The notes below the pieces were generated by a model. The model was not told the DNA's origin. It saw nothing but the letters and a program-made list of their open reading frames with translations, and searched no databases. From positions 62,001-126,000 of the forward strand of contig SUYC01000007.1 in the NCBI GenBank assembly GCA_015060625.1: 64,000 nucleotides of DNA, given 5' to 3'. The translations under genes were made by a program, and so were the position numbers. The DNA comes from Xylanibacter ruminicola. Its GTDB lineage: Bacteria; Bacteroidota; Bacteroidia; Bacteroidales; Bacteroidaceae. Positions 39,185 to 49,668 of the stretch are shown one piece after another (positions within the stretch are counted from its first letter, which is position 1; every line of letters starts with the position of its first letter).

Positions 39185-41893
39185 TTACTTGTTCTTCAGA
39201 GCAGCGATGCTTTCTTTCAGCGCTGCAATCTTCTCTTCTGAGTCACTCTGCTTCTTGCGCTCAAGTGCAACAACTGCTTCAGGGGCGTTAGCTACAAAGC
39301 GTTCGTTCGAGAGTTTCTTCTTGACACCTGCCAAGAAACCTTCGAGGTGCTGTAACTGAGCCTCCATCTTGGCAATCTCAGCTTCAACATCAATCATATC
39401 GCCTACAGGAACAGCAAACTCATCGGTACCTACCATGAAGGCAGATGCGGTGGCGTCCTTTTCTGCAACGACATTGATACTCTTCAGGTTGGCCATCTTG
39501 ATGGTCACTGCATCAAACTCTGCATAGTTGTTCTTGCCAACCACCTGCAGGTCGAGCTGCTCTTTAGGTGCAATGTTCTTCTGGTTGCGAACCATTCGAA
39601 CACCCGATACAATCTGCTTGACATTCTCAATCTGGGCTGCTAACTCTTCGTCGGCCTTAGTAGGAGCGTCGAGTTTCAGACTAACCTTCATGATGCTTTC
39701 GCCTTCCTGACGGTCGTACAAGTGCTGCCACAACTCCTCTGTGATGAATGGCATGAATGGGTGCAACATCTTCAGCAGAATCTCGAAGAACTCGAGTGTC
39801 TTATCATAAGTGGCTTTGTCGATGGGCTGAGGCTCGCCATTGATGTAAGCAGGCTTAATCATCTCGAGGTACCAGCTTGAGAACTCGTCCCAGAACAGTT
39901 TGTAAACTGCCATCAGGGCTTCGCTGATACGGTACTTCTTAAACAGATCCTCAACCTCGGCATTGGTCTGCTTCAGCTTAGCTTCGAACCACTTGGTGGC
40001 AATCTTGCCAGCTTCGGTCTGCTCGATATCAGCTACCTTCCAGCCTTTTACAAGTCTGAAGGCGTTCCAAATCTTATTATTAAAGTTACGTCCCTGCTCG
40101 CACAGTGCTTCGTCGAACAGAATATCGTTACCAGCAGGTGCTGAGAGCATCATACCCATACGTACACCATCGGCACCAAACTTCTCAATCAGTTCGATGG
40201 GATCAGGTGAGTTACCGAGTGACTTAGACATCTTGCGGCCCAGCTTATCGCGAACGATACCGGTAAAGTAAACGTTCTTGAAGGGGAAGGTGCCCATATA
40301 CTCCTCACCAGCCATAATCATACGAGCAACCCAGAAGAAGATGATGTCTGGACCAGTAACCAAGTCGGCAGTGGGGTAGTAGTACTTAATCTCCTCGTTG
40401 CCAGGATTGTTGATACCATCGAACAGTGAGATGGGCCACAACCATGATGAGAACCAGGTATCGAGTGCATCCTCGTCCTGTTTCAAATCACTCAACTGCA
40501 GGTCGGCATTACCGCTTTCCTTACGAGCCAGTTCCAGTGCCTCTTCTGCTGTCTCGGCTACTACAAACTTCTCTTCGTCGTAATAGTAAGCTGGGATGCG
40601 ATGTCCCCACCACAGCTGGCGTGAGATACACCAGTCCTGAATATTCTCCAACCAGTTCTTATAAGTATTCTTATACTTTGCAGGATAGAACTTCAGTTCA
40701 TCGTTCATCACTGGTGGCAGGGCGATGTCGGCAAAGTGCTGCATCTTCAGGAACCACTGCAGTGAGAGGCGTGGTTCGATAGCAGTATCAGGATTACGCT
40801 CAGAGTAGCCTACCTTATTAATATAGTCCTCAATACGCTCCATCAGTCCGGCTTCCTGCAGGTCCTTGCTAATCTGCTTACGGCAGTCCATGCGGTCCAT
40901 ACCTACATAGAGTGGGCTCTGCTCAGAGATAGTGCCATCGGGATTAAAGATGTCGATAGTCTCCAAATTGTGAGTCTTACCCAGCATATAGTCGTTGGTA
41001 TCGTGTGCAGGAGTTACTTTCAAACAACCGGTACCAAACTCAATATCAACGTAACGGTCCTCGATGACAGGAATCACACGACCCACCAGAGGTACAATCA
41101 CCTTACGGCCCTTCAGCCACTGGTTCTTGGCATCCTTAGGGTTGATACACATCGCGGTATCGCCCATGATGGTTTCAGGGCGGGTAGTAGCAACCACAGC
41201 GTAATAACCCTTCTCATCCTTGTGGATGATGTTACCCTCGGCCTTCAAAGCCTCCTCGTTATCGAGAGTTGTCAGGCCATCTACATAATATTTTAGATGG
41301 AACAGATGGCTCTTCTCCTCTTTATAGATTACCTCCTCGGTAGAGAGGGCTGTCAGAGCTTTTGGGTCCCAGTTAACCATGCGGAGCCCGCGGTAGATAA
41401 GGCCCTTATTATAGAGGTCAACAAAAACTTTAATAACGCTCTTGCTGCGTGTCTCGTCCATGGTGAATGCGGTGCGGTCCCAGTCGCAGCTGGCACCCAG
41501 GCGGCGCAACTGCTTCAGAATGATGCCGCCGTGCTCGTCGGTCCAATCCCAAGCGTGCTTCAGGAACTGCTCACGGGTCAGATCGCGCTTCTTGATACCT
41601 TCGCTGGCGAGTTTCTTTACAACTTTAGCCTCGGTAGCGATAGAAGCATGGTCGGTACCTGGTACCCAACAAGCATTCTTTCCCTCCATGCGAGCACGAC
41701 GCACCAGGATATCCTGGATGGTGTTGTTCAGCATGTGTCCCATGTGCAATACACCTGTTACATTGGGTGGCGGAATAACGATTGTGTAGGGTTGACGTCC
41801 GTCGGGTTTACTGGCAAAGAGCTTGTTGTCCAGCCAGTACTGATACCATTTCGATTCGACCTCTTTAGGGTCGTATTTGCTAGCTAATTCCAT
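39185..41893 (-). CDS. valS: valine--tRNA ligase
   Basis: [33 protein letters not shown]; start set at [13 protein letters not shown]. Confidence 0.97.
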   Translation of the reverse strand: MELASKYDPKEVESKWYQYWLDNKLFASKPDGRQPYTIVIPPPNVTGVLHMGHMLNNTIQDILVRRARMEGKNACWVPGTDHASIATEAKVVKKLASEGIKKRDLTREQFLKHAWDWTDEHGGIILKQLRRLGASCDWDRTAFTMDETRSKSVIKVFVDLYNKGLIYRGLRMVNWDPKALTALSTEEVIYKEEKSHLFHLKYYVDGLTTLDNEEALKAEGNIIHKDEKGYYAVVATTRPETIMGDTAMCINPKDAKNQWLKGRKVIVPLVGRVIPVIEDRYVDIEFGTGCLKVTPAHDTNDYMLGKTHNLETIDIFNPDGTISEQSPLYVGMDRMDCRKQISKDLQEAGLMERIEDYINKVGYSERNPDTAIEPRLSLQWFLKMQHFADIALPPVMNDELKFYPAKYKNTYKNWLENIQDWCISRQLWWGHRIPAYYYDEEKFVVAETAEEALELARKESGNADLQLSDLKQDEDALDTWFSSWLWPISLFDGINNPGNEEIKYYYPTADLVTGPDIIFFWVARMIMAGEEYMGTFPFKNVYFTGIVRDKLGRKMSKSLGNSPDPIELIEKFGADGVRMGMMLSAPAGNDILFDEALCEQGRNFNNKIWNAFRLVKGWKVADIEQTEAGKIATKWFEAKLKQTNAEVEDLFKKYRISEALMAVYKLFWDEFSSWYLEMIKPAYINGEPQPIDKATYDKTLEFFEILLKMLHPFMPFITEELWQHLYDRQEGESIMKVSLKLDAPTKADEELAAQIENVKQIVSGVRMVRNQKNIAPKEQLDLQVVGKNNYAEFDAVTIKMANLKSINVVAEKDATASAFMVGTDEFAVPVGDMIDVEAEIAKMEAQLQHLEGFLAGVKKKLSNERFVANAPEAVVALERKKQSDSEEKIAALKESIAALKNK

Positions 41894-41983
41894 ATATAAT
41901 ATTTTAATATTTTGCAAAAATCGCTGCAAAATTACTAAATTTTCAATTAATATTAGTACTTTTGCACGGAAAAAGATAGTTTT

Positions 41984-42856
41984 ATGCATACAAAAGAAGA
42001 AAAAATGCAGGCTTTCGGTCGTTTTCTTGACGTTTTAGACGCGTTAAGAGCTAATTGTCCATGGGACAAAAAACAAACTAACGAGAGTCTCCGTCCCAAT
42101 ACCATCGAAGAGACGTATGAACTCTGCGATGCACTCATCAAGAATGATATTCCTGATATTTGTAAGGAGTTAGGCGATGTGCTGTTGCATATCTGTTTCT
42201 ATGCCAAGATCGCCGAGGAAAAAGCGCAGTTTGATATGGCTGACGTATGTAATGCGCTTACTCGCAAGATGATAACCCGCCATCCGCATGTTTATCACCC
42301 CTCACAGATTGAGGCCGAGAACCCCAAACCGCTGCCATACGTTCCTGGTGATTCTAGCCAGTCAGGCCCAGCTAGTACTTCTAGCTCGGCTAGAGTATCT
42401 AGCGTAACTCAAGTTCTAGAAAACTGGGAACAGATTAAGTTAAAGGAAAAAGATGGTAATAAGTCGGTGTTGTCGGGGGTGCCCGATGCCCTGCCTTCGC
42501 TCATTAAAGCTTATCGCATTCAAGATAAGGCACGCAATGTTGGTTTCGACTGGGAAGATCGTCAGGATGTGTGGAAAAAAGTACATGAGGAGCTGGCTGA
42601 ATTAGAGGTGGAACTGAATAAGGAAGATAAAGAAAAATCAACTGAGGAGTTGGGTGATTTCTTGTTCAGCGTGATTAATGCAGCCCGATTGTATAAACTC
42701 AATCCTGATAATGCCCTTGAAAAGACAAACCGAAAATTTATCAATCGGTTTAACTATATCGAGGCGCATAGCATCAAGATTGGTAAACCGCTTAAGGATA
42801 TGACCTTAGGCGAGATGGATGCTCTTTGGAATGAAGCAAAAGAAAAGTTGAAATAA
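41984..42856 (+). CDS. mazG: nucleoside triphosphate pyrophosphohydrolase MazG
   Basis: [44 protein letters not shown]. Confidence 0.95.
   Translation: MHTKEEKMQAFGRFLDVLDALRANCPWDKKQTNESLRPNTIEETYELCDALIKNDIPDICKELGDVLLHICFYAKIAEEKAQFDMADVCNALTRKMITRHPHVYHPSQIEAENPKPLPYVPGDSSQSGPASTSSSARVSSVTQVLENWEQIKLKEKDGNKSVLSGVPDALPSLIKAYRIQDKARNVGFDWEDRQDVWKKVHEELAELEVELNKEDKEKSTEELGDFLFSVINAARLYKLNPDNALEKTNRKFINRFNYIEAHSIKIGKPLKDMTLGEMDALWNEAKEKLK
42354..42402. repeat. 9-bp periodic CTAG array inside mazG
   Basis: CTAG at 42354, 42372, 42381, 42390, 42399 (CAGG at the 42363 register position). Confidence 0.95.
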
Positions 42857-42857
42857 T

Positions 42858-43541
42858 ATGAAAAAGTTAGTTTTCCTGAGTGTAGCTATGGCAGCTATGA
42901 TGATGTTGAGCTGTGGTGGTAACAGCCATCAGGCTGAGCGTGAAGAGGATACTGTAGATGTGAACGACTTGATTCGTGATCATACACTCTATGGTCTCTG
43001 TGGAGCAATTCCTTCAACTTCTCAATTGAAGGTGATAACCGATACTGGCGACACGCTGGCACTTGATATCACTCGAGCCATCGAAAATCGAAAGATGTTA
43101 GGCTCTATAAGAGTAGGCGATCGCTTGGCTGTGATGACTAATAAAAATCAGACAGAGGCTTCTGAGGTTATCAATATCAACTTGTTGTTGGGCGACTGGG
43201 TGATGCCCGATCCTTTGGATGGTAGCGATGAAATTGGTATCCGTATCAAAGAGGGTGGTGTGGCTGAATCGATTGAGATGACCAACATTATTTATCGTAC
43301 TTGGCGTATCTTCAATGGCAAACTGGAAATTACGTCTATTCGCGAAGGTGGTGAACAGTCTGAGGAAACCAACAGCTTTGATATACTGAAACTTTCAGCA
43401 GATACGCTCGTATATAAGACCATTGGTAAGCCACAGGATGAGGAGGAAACCTTTGAGTATAGCCGTTGGCGAGAGAAACCAAAGCCTGATCTTCATGGCT
43501 TGAAACTGGAGGAACATCAGGATGAGTATATGAAGTTGTAA
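42858..43541 (+). CDS. lipocalin-like lipoprotein
   Basis: Lipoprotein signal MMMLSCGG; LLLGDWVMPDPLDGSDEIGIRIKEGGVAESIEM. Confidence 0.65.
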   Translation: MKKLVFLSVAMAAMMMLSCGGNSHQAEREEDTVDVNDLIRDHTLYGLCGAIPSTSQLKVITDTGDTLALDITRAIENRKMLGSIRVGDRLAVMTNKNQTEASEVININLLLGDWVMPDPLDGSDEIGIRIKEGGVAESIEMTNIIYRTWRIFNGKLEITSIREGGEQSEETNSFDILKLSADTLVYKTIGKPQDEEETFEYSRWREKPKPDLHGLKLEEHQDEYMKL

Positions 43542-43558
43542 CTTTTAATTTTTGTGAT

Positions 43559-44473
43559 TTGGAACCATTTAAAGTTCATATATTAGGATGTGGAAGTGCT
43601 TTGCCTACACTTCGCCATAATGCTTCGTCGCAGGTGGTCGAGGTGCGAGAGAAGGTTTTGATGCTTGATTGTGCCGAAGGCACCCAGATGCAGTTACGAA
43701 AGTGCAGGGTACGTTTTAATAAACTCAGTCATGTGTTTATTACCCATCTGCATGGCGATCATTGTTTTGGACTGATTGGCATGATTTCAACGTTCGGTTT
43801 GTTAGGACGTACTGCCAAGCTGCATGTTCATGCTCCCAAGGAGCTTGGAGAGGAATTAGACCGACAACTTAAGTTCTATACCCACGACTTGGGCTACGAG
43901 GTGGTATTCTATCCAGTAGATACCATACAGCGCCAAGTGGTATATGAAGACCGCAGCATTACGGTCGAGAGTATTCCGTTGATACATCGTATGCCTTGTT
44001 GCGGTTATTTGATTAGCGAAAAACCGGCACAACCTCACATACGCCCTGAGATGCTGGAATGCTATGGTGTTCCACGTAGTCAGATTAATAACATTAAAGC
44101 AGGAGCTGATTGGACCACGCCTGATGGCGATGTGATTCCCAACGAGCGATTGGTAACGCCTGCTGATCCTGTTCGTAGCTATGCATATCTGTCGGATACA
44201 CGCTATATTCCTGATCTTTGGCAGCAGGTGAAGGGTGTGAGCACACTTTATCACGAGAGTACTTATGGCGACGACCATTTGCCCCAGGCCGAGAAATACT
44301 GTCATTCCACAGCCCGACAGGCAGCGATGGTGGCTCGCGATGCGGGGGCTGGCAAACTGTTGTTAGGTCATTATAGTTCGCGATATGAGGATGAAACAGT
44401 GTTGCTGAATCAGGCCAAAGAAGTATTCGAGAATAGTTTTTTGACTAATGAAATGGCAGTTTTTGATGTGTAA
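43559..44473 (+). CDS. rnz: ribonuclease Z (apparent TTG start)
   Basis: VHILGCGSALPTLRHNASSQVVEV; FITHLHGDHCFGLIGMI; GHYSSRY. Confidence 0.93.
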   Translation: MEPFKVHILGCGSALPTLRHNASSQVVEVREKVLMLDCAEGTQMQLRKCRVRFNKLSHVFITHLHGDHCFGLIGMISTFGLLGRTAKLHVHAPKELGEELDRQLKFYTHDLGYEVVFYPVDTIQRQVVYEDRSITVESIPLIHRMPCCGYLISEKPAQPHIRPEMLECYGVPRSQINNIKAGADWTTPDGDVIPNERLVTPADPVRSYAYLSDTRYIPDLWQQVKGVSTLYHESTYGDDHLPQAEKYCHSTARQAAMVARDAGAGKLLLGHYSSRYEDETVLLNQAKEVFENSFLTNEMAVFDV

Positions 44474-44560
44474 AAAGGACGTAACGTTACTTTTTTTGCT
44501 TAAAATTTGTTTGTTTCGGAAGATTTGCCTATCTTTGCCCCGATTATAGATAAATTGCTT

Positions 44561-44863
44561 ATGAGGAAATTTCTACTCATATCAACCATATTGTTCCTGC
44601 TGGCGGTCCCAGTTTTAGCTACTGGAATGCTGACGGACCCGGCTTCTTCGGCACAATTCGATGAACCATCGATAGCGGTCGAAGGTCGTACTGTAACTAT
44701 AAGTGGTGCTCAAGGCGAGAAGCTTCAGGTAGTGTCGCTCACAGGTCGTTTAGTGGCAGAATATGAGATTGATGCCCCCGTTCAGCGTTTGGAACTAAAT
44801 CTTTCTAAAGGGTGTTACGTATTAAAAGTAGGAAAAATAGTTCGCAAGGTATCCATCCGATAA
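44561..44863 (+). CDS. small secreted protein with a T9SS-sorting-domain-like C terminus
   Basis: Signal peptide; VVSLTGRLVAEYEI...LNLSKGCYVLKVGKIVRKVSIR. Confidence 0.6.
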   Translation: MRKFLLISTILFLLAVPVLATGMLTDPASSAQFDEPSIAVEGRTVTISGAQGEKLQVVSLTGRLVAEYEIDAPVQRLELNLSKGCYVLKVGKIVRKVSIR

Positions 44864-46302
44864 GTTTCGGTTTGCTGAGTATCTGTTTGTTGCTGGTTTC
44901 CTGCTTTGGTCGTGGAAACCAAGAACTTTCAGAGGCAGAACGTTCCGCTTTTGGCGAATATGTTAATCAGTTGGATACTACGGTTACTGGTGCATGGTTT
45001 GATAGGATGGGGGTTTCAGCAGATGCTGATTCTGTGTTAGCCTATCTACGTCGTGAGGTGCCACGAAATGGTTTGGATACAGTGGCATTTTTTATACCTG
45101 AGATTGCCGAGGATTTAGAGATTGTGCATCAGCTGATGTTTGATTCTGTAGGTGTAAGTATCAATGAAGTACTGCCTCGTTTGGATGCTCATCTGTCAAA
45201 AGCCTATATCCGTTATACTACTGGTCAGCGTTATGGTTTTATGAAACCGCGTGTCTTTAACCGCATGGATCCCAAGGTGGGTAATCCCGATATTTTTGCC
45301 CGTGTGTTTGATTATGATCCTGCTTTGCCAGATACTACCGAGGCAGCCAAGAAAATGACTGAGAGCGATCGCTTGGATTATCTCATTTCTTCTGCCCCTG
45401 AAACATATATCTATAAGGCATTGCTGAATGAGATGGATAAGACTACCAGTGCCGAAAAGCGGCATCAGATTGCAGTTAATATGGAGCGTTGCCGCTGGAA
45501 GATAGAGCATCCAAAAGATTTAAAACGTCAGATATTGGTAAATATCCCAGCTCAGCAGCTTTGGGCGATAGGTACTGATAGCGTACTCGATATGCGTATC
45601 TGTTGTGGCGCTGTGCCCACCAAAACGCCTCTGCTGCATAGTGCCATCAGCTATCTGCAGGTGAATCCTGAGTGGGTGATTCCACAGAATATCGTAAAGA
45701 CCGAAGTGGTGCATCATGCCGGTGATTCGGCTTATTTTGCCCGTAATCACTATTTTATTATCGATAAGGAGTCTGGTGATACATTAAATGTAACTAAAGT
45801 GGATGCTAACTCGTTGCTTTCTGGCAAACTGCGCGTCAGTCAGAAGGGTGGTGTGGGTAACTCTCTGGGGCGTATCGTATTCCGTTTTCCCAATGATTTC
45901 TCGATTTATTTGCACGATACCAATAACCGCAGTGCTTTCCAGCGCGATCGTCGCACTCTGTCGCATGGTTGTGTCCGTGTGCAGAAGCCTTTTGAGCTGG
46001 CTTGCTTCCTGTTGTCTGATGTGGATGAATGGACACGTGAGAGTCTTCGTATCTCCATGGATATTCCGCCGGTATCCGATCGTGGTCGTGAGTGGCTGCA
46101 CAAGCATGCCGATGCGCCGCATCCGTATCGCCTGATATCCTATCATGCCGTTAAACCTCATGTGCCGTTATACATATTATATTATACCACCTTCCCGAAT
46201 CCTAAGACTGGTGCCATCGATTACTGGCCCGACTTGTATGGATTTGATAAGGTTATCAGTAAAGAATTAAAATGGATAAGCGAAGGGAGTTCGAGTCGAT
46301 AG
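44812..46302 (+). CDS. L,D-transpeptidase (YkuD) family lipoprotein
   Basis: Catalytic motif RRTLSHGCVRVQKPFELA; lipobox-like LLLVSC; GTG start overlaps the preceding ORF. Confidence 0.85.
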   Translation: MLRIKSRKNSSQGIHPISFGLLSICLLLVSCFGRGNQELSEAERSAFGEYVNQLDTTVTGAWFDRMGVSADADSVLAYLRREVPRNGLDTVAFFIPEIAEDLEIVHQLMFDSVGVSINEVLPRLDAHLSKAYIRYTTGQRYGFMKPRVFNRMDPKVGNPDIFARVFDYDPALPDTTEAAKKMTESDRLDYLISSAPETYIYKALLNEMDKTTSAEKRHQIAVNMERCRWKIEHPKDLKRQILVNIPAQQLWAIGTDSVLDMRICCGAVPTKTPLLHSAISYLQVNPEWVIPQNIVKTEVVHHAGDSAYFARNHYFIIDKESGDTLNVTKVDANSLLSGKLRVSQKGGVGNSLGRIVFRFPNDFSIYLHDTNNRSAFQRDRRTLSHGCVRVQKPFELACFLLSDVDEWTRESLRISMDIPPVSDRGREWLHKHADAPHPYRLISYHAVKPHVPLYILYYTTFPNPKTGAIDYWPDLYGFDKVISKELKWISEGSSSR

Positions 46303-46769
46303 TTCGCGAATATAGCGAGCAGCTGTACTGGCAGATACGTCGCATCGTGCTTACCCACGACGATGCCAACGATGTGCTTCAGAATACTTTTCTGAAAGCA
46401 TGGAATGGCTTTGATAATTTTCATGGCGAATCGAAGGTTTCTACCTGGCTGTCGCGAATTGCCATCAACGAGAGTCTCGACTTTTTGCGTCGCAATAAGC
46501 ATCAGGGTTCTGCTTCTTCCGATGATCTCTCGGTTGCTAACTCACTTTTGGCCGATGAGTATTTCGATGGCAGCGAGACCGAGGCGATGTTGCAGCAGGC
46601 GGTGGCTCAACTGCCCGATGTGCAACGAACTGTTTTTCAATTACGATACTTCGAGGAGATGAAATACAGTGATATCAGTGAGCTACTCGATACGTCGGAG
46701 GGAGCATTAAAAGCGTCTTATCATATTGCTGTGAAAAAGATTACAGAATTTTTTAAGTCGCGCGATTAA
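46272..46769 (+). CDS. ECF RNA polymerase sigma factor
   Basis: Sigma70 r2/r4: DANDVLQNTFLKAWNGFDNFHGESKVSTWLSRIAINESLDFLR; LRYFEEMKYSDISELLDTSEGALKASYHIAVKKI. Confidence 0.93.
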   Translation: MDKRREFESIVREYSEQLYWQIRRIVLTHDDANDVLQNTFLKAWNGFDNFHGESKVSTWLSRIAINESLDFLRRNKHQGSASSDDLSVANSLLADEYFDGSETEAMLQQAVAQLPDVQRTVFQLRYFEEMKYSDISELLDTSEGALKASYHIAVKKITEFFKSRD

Positions 46770-46800
46770 ACTTTTTGAATATCAATACGTCATATATACG

Positions 46801-47166
46801 ATGAACGAAGAAATGTACATACAGGAGAAGGTTGGAAAGCAGAATCCGTTCCGCGTTCCAGAGGGTTATTTTGATAACTTAACTGCCCAGGTGATGCAGA
46901 ATCTGCCTGAGCAGCCTAAGCGTCGTACTAAGTCGGTATTTATGCGTCCTGTTTTCTATGCAGCAGCCAGCGTGTGTGCTTTGTTGGTAGCTGGGGCTAC
47001 ATGGATGTGGCAGCCTGCTGCAGATGGAACTACAACAGATACCGTTCAGGCTCAGGCTGTTGCTCAGCCTCAGCAGCAGGAGATGAATAGTGAGTATGTT
47101 GAGGATGCTGTTGACTACATGATGCTTGATAATCACGAAATCTATGCTTACTTGGCTGAAAATTAA
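46801..47166 (+). CDS. single-TM protein, candidate anti-sigma/regulatory partner
   Basis: N-terminal soluble segment, one TM (AAASVCALLVAGATWMW), directly downstream of the sigma factor. Confidence 0.6.
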   Translation: MNEEMYIQEKVGKQNPFRVPEGYFDNLTAQVMQNLPEQPKRRTKSVFMRPVFYAAASVCALLVAGATWMWQPAADGTTTDTVQAQAVAQPQQQEMNSEYVEDAVDYMMLDNHEIYAYLAEN

Positions 47167-47179
47167 AAGTTATTTAAAG

Positions 47180-47617
47180 ATGAAAAAACTACTAGTTTCT
47201 ACTGTTTTAATGTTAATGGTTGTTCTTGGTGCACAGGCTGAGGAACAACAGAAGTTCTCGCCAGAGAAGTTTCAGGCCGATTTAGAGCAGTATATCACTA
47301 CCGAAGCAGGTCTTACCAACGATGAGGCCGCTAAGTTCTTCCCGTTGTATCGTGAGATGCAGAAGAAGCAGCGTGTTGTCTATAACAAAATACACGAACT
47401 CTTTAAGTTGCCGCATGATGAAGCATCGTGCAAACGTGCCATTCAGCGACGCGACCAGTTAGAGATAGAGTTGAAGCAGATTGCGCAGACTTATCATAAT
47501 AAATTCCTGCGTGTTATTCCGGCTTCAAAGGTGATAGGTACGATTATTGCCGAGGATAAGTTCCATCGTCGTGCTTTCCGCAATTTTGGTCAGCATAACC
47601 GTGCCCCTAAGAAATAA
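47180..47617 (+). CDS. secreted small protein, Spy/CpxP-like
   Basis: Signal peptide, charged helical EAGLTNDEAAKFFPLYREMQKKQR; start set at MKKLLVSTV. Confidence 0.6.
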   Translation: MKKLLVSTVLMLMVVLGAQAEEQQKFSPEKFQADLEQYITTEAGLTNDEAAKFFPLYREMQKKQRVVYNKIHELFKLPHDEASCKRAIQRRDQLEIELKQIAQTYHNKFLRVIPASKVIGTIIAEDKFHRRAFRNFGQHNRAPKK

Positions 47618-48242
47618 TCTTAGCACAGTATTTGTTGATTTCGCATGTTTCACAGTGAGGTTTCCTCGCTGTGCAAACATATCGTCCGTGTAGTAAAAGC
47701 CAGTGATGCGCATTGGGTATATCCTCTTCTGGGATATACTTGGTGAGTGCCATCTCAACCTTGTATGGTGTATTATCGCTTTTACTAACAAGTCCCAGTC
47801 GGTGAGCCACACGATAAACATGAGTATCAACAGCCAAGGTAGCCTTGCCAAAAGCTACACTCTGAATGACATTCGCTGTTTTTCGACCAACCCCTGGCAG
47901 TGTTAGCAGTTCATCCAGCGTGCTTGGAACCTCGCCATTAAACTTCTCCATCAGCACACGAGCCATTTCTACCAAGTGTTTAGCTTTGGCGTTGGGATAT
48001 GATACACTCCTGATCCATTCAAAGATGTCTTCTTCTTCAGCCTTTGCCATCGACTGCGCGTCGGGGTAATGAGCAAACAAATCAGGTGTTACCTGGTTGA
48101 TTCGTTTATCCGTACACTGAGCACTCAGTACTACTGCCACTAACAACTGGAATGTACTACCGAAATCCAATTCGGTAGTTACCATGGGCATCTTCTCTCT
48201 AAAATGCCCAAGAATCAGGTCGTATCTTTCTTTCTTTTTCAT
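47607..48242 (-). CDS. nth: endonuclease III
   Basis: LPGVGRKTANVIQS HhH; C-terminal Fe-S Cys cluster CTARKPHCETCEINKYC. Confidence 0.95.
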   Translation of the reverse strand: MKKKERYDLILGHFREKMPMVTTELDFGSTFQLLVAVVLSAQCTDKRINQVTPDLFAHYPDAQSMAKAEEEDIFEWIRSVSYPNAKAKHLVEMARVLMEKFNGEVPSTLDELLTLPGVGRKTANVIQSVAFGKATLAVDTHVYRVAHRLGLVSKSDNTPYKVEMALTKYIPEEDIPNAHHWLLLHGRYVCTARKPHCETCEINKYCAKIIS

Positions 48243-48243
48243 C

Positions 48244-49122
48244 TTACAGATAGATAATTACAAAGAATGAGGCTATCCAACCCAGGATACAGAATTGCAC
48301 GAAATGGTCCTTTACCAAAGATTTGGTAGGACTGCCACTCAATCCGAACACAATCATATTCTGCAGATAGCGTAGTAAACCAGCTAATACCCAGCCCGAC
48401 GTGAGGTAAACATAACGGGTGCCTAAGCGATGAATCACCTCTGGCGACATGGTGTACATAATGTAGCACACCAATGTTACCGAAGCTATGATAGCAGTTG
48501 CCTCATTGATAAAAGTCTTATTATAGCCAGTAATCGAGATACGGGGTTTGGTCCCCGTCTGTTCGTAGATACGATAGTCATCATTACGCTTGGTAAATGC
48601 CAAGAATAGCGTTACCAGGAAGGTCATCAGTACCAGCCAGTGCGAAATGTAGATATCCGTTGCGATACCTCCAACTAATACGCGCATCACAAAACCTATG
48701 GCTATAATCGATACGTCGAGGATAGCAAACTGCTTCAACTTCAGGCAATAGCCGATATTCATCAGCCAATAACCAATAATGATGGCATAGAGGTAAGGCG
48801 TATTAAGACTCTCTGCCAATGGCAGAATGGCTAATGCACCAATGGTACATAGTAGCATCATCACATAGCCTCCCATCACAGAAACTTTGCCTGAAGCAAT
48901 GGGGCGGTGACATTTCTTTGGGTGCTGACGATCAGCCTCTACATCCTTCAGATCATTGAAGCAATAGATAGAGCTTGAAATCAAACAGAACGAAGCAAAC
49001 ACCACCAATGTAGGCCAAAAGAATTCCGGCTTCAGCAGGTTGGTACTGAAGAAAATGGGCGCAAATACAAACACGTTTTTGAGCCACTGCAATGGGCGTA
49101 TCAGTCGTATATAATGTATCAT
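48244..49122 (-). CDS. UbiA-family prenyltransferase, decaprenyl-phosphate phosphoribosyltransferase-like
   Basis: IRLIRPLQWLKNVFVFAPIFFS; NDLKDVEADRQHPKKCHRPIASG. Confidence 0.88.
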   Translation of the reverse strand: MIHYIRLIRPLQWLKNVFVFAPIFFSTNLLKPEFFWPTLVVFASFCLISSSIYCFNDLKDVEADRQHPKKCHRPIASGKVSVMGGYVMMLLCTIGALAILPLAESLNTPYLYAIIIGYWLMNIGYCLKLKQFAILDVSIIAIGFVMRVLVGGIATDIYISHWLVLMTFLVTLFLAFTKRNDDYRIYEQTGTKPRISITGYNKTFINEATAIIASVTLVCYIMYTMSPEVIHRLGTRYVYLTSGWVLAGLLRYLQNMIVFGLSGSPTKSLVKDHFVQFCILGWIASFFVIIYL

Positions 49123-49127
49123 TGCTG

Positions 49128-49159
49128 CAAAGGTACAATTATGTGAGCAAAATTCCAAA
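49128..49159 (-). promoter_or_regulatory. promoter: minus-strand TTTG-N20-TACCTTTG
   Basis: CAAAGGTA at 49128-49135, CAAA at 49156-49159. Confidence 0.65.
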
Positions 49160-49176
49160 TAAATCGATGTCTTTTT

Positions 49177-49611
49177 TTACCACAGGTAATCTTCTTTCCA
49201 ATCGTCGTAGCGGATTTCTCCATCCCAACCTTCTTCGTGGAAGATACGGGCAATGTGCTGTTGGTCTTTTGGAGGAATGGGACGTGTGCCGTTGCGATAC
49301 TCGTAGAAACGCTTACGCGAAAAGAGTGCGATGAGGCGTTTCTTAACAATACGTGCAATAGGATAGGGAATGTCATCAAAAATGTGCTTAATGCCGATGG
49401 CGTAGGTAACAATCTCATCCTTTTGATACAAGGTGCATTGCAGTGAGTTCACGTTTGGGTAGTAAGGATTAACACTGGTAACTACATGGAAGTCGCTACC
49501 ATAGTATTGACCTGTTAGCCAGTGCAGACAGGTCTGGTGTAGTGGACACTCGTGTATAAAACACGGTAAGTTATGTGCGGCTTGCGCACGGAGGCATTCT
49601 TCTTTATTCAT
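49177..49611 (-). CDS. DUF6078 family protein
   Basis: MNKEECLRAQAAHNLPCFIHECPLHQTCLHWLTGQYY; start below the promoter. Confidence 0.75.
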   Translation of the reverse strand: MNKEECLRAQAAHNLPCFIHECPLHQTCLHWLTGQYYGSDFHVVTSVNPYYPNVNSLQCTLYQKDEIVTYAIGIKHIFDDIPYPIARIVKKRLIALFSRKRFYEYRNGTRPIPPKDQQHIARIFHEEGWDGEIRYDDWKEDYLW

Positions 49612-49634
49612 ATAGTATGGTTGTTTTGTTGGTG

Positions 49635-49666
49635 CAAAGTTACAAATTTTCTGTGAAATATCCAAA
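49635..49666 (-). promoter_or_regulatory. promoter: minus-strand TTTG-N20-TAACTTTG
   Basis: CAAAGTTA at 49635-49642, CAAA at 49663-49666. Confidence 0.65.
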
Positions 49667-49668
49667 TT

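Noticed and set aside
44485-44494. GTAACGTTAC palindrome after rnz as a terminator
   Set aside because: Ten-bp palindrome with no loop and poorly paired A/T flanks; not convincing without transcription data.
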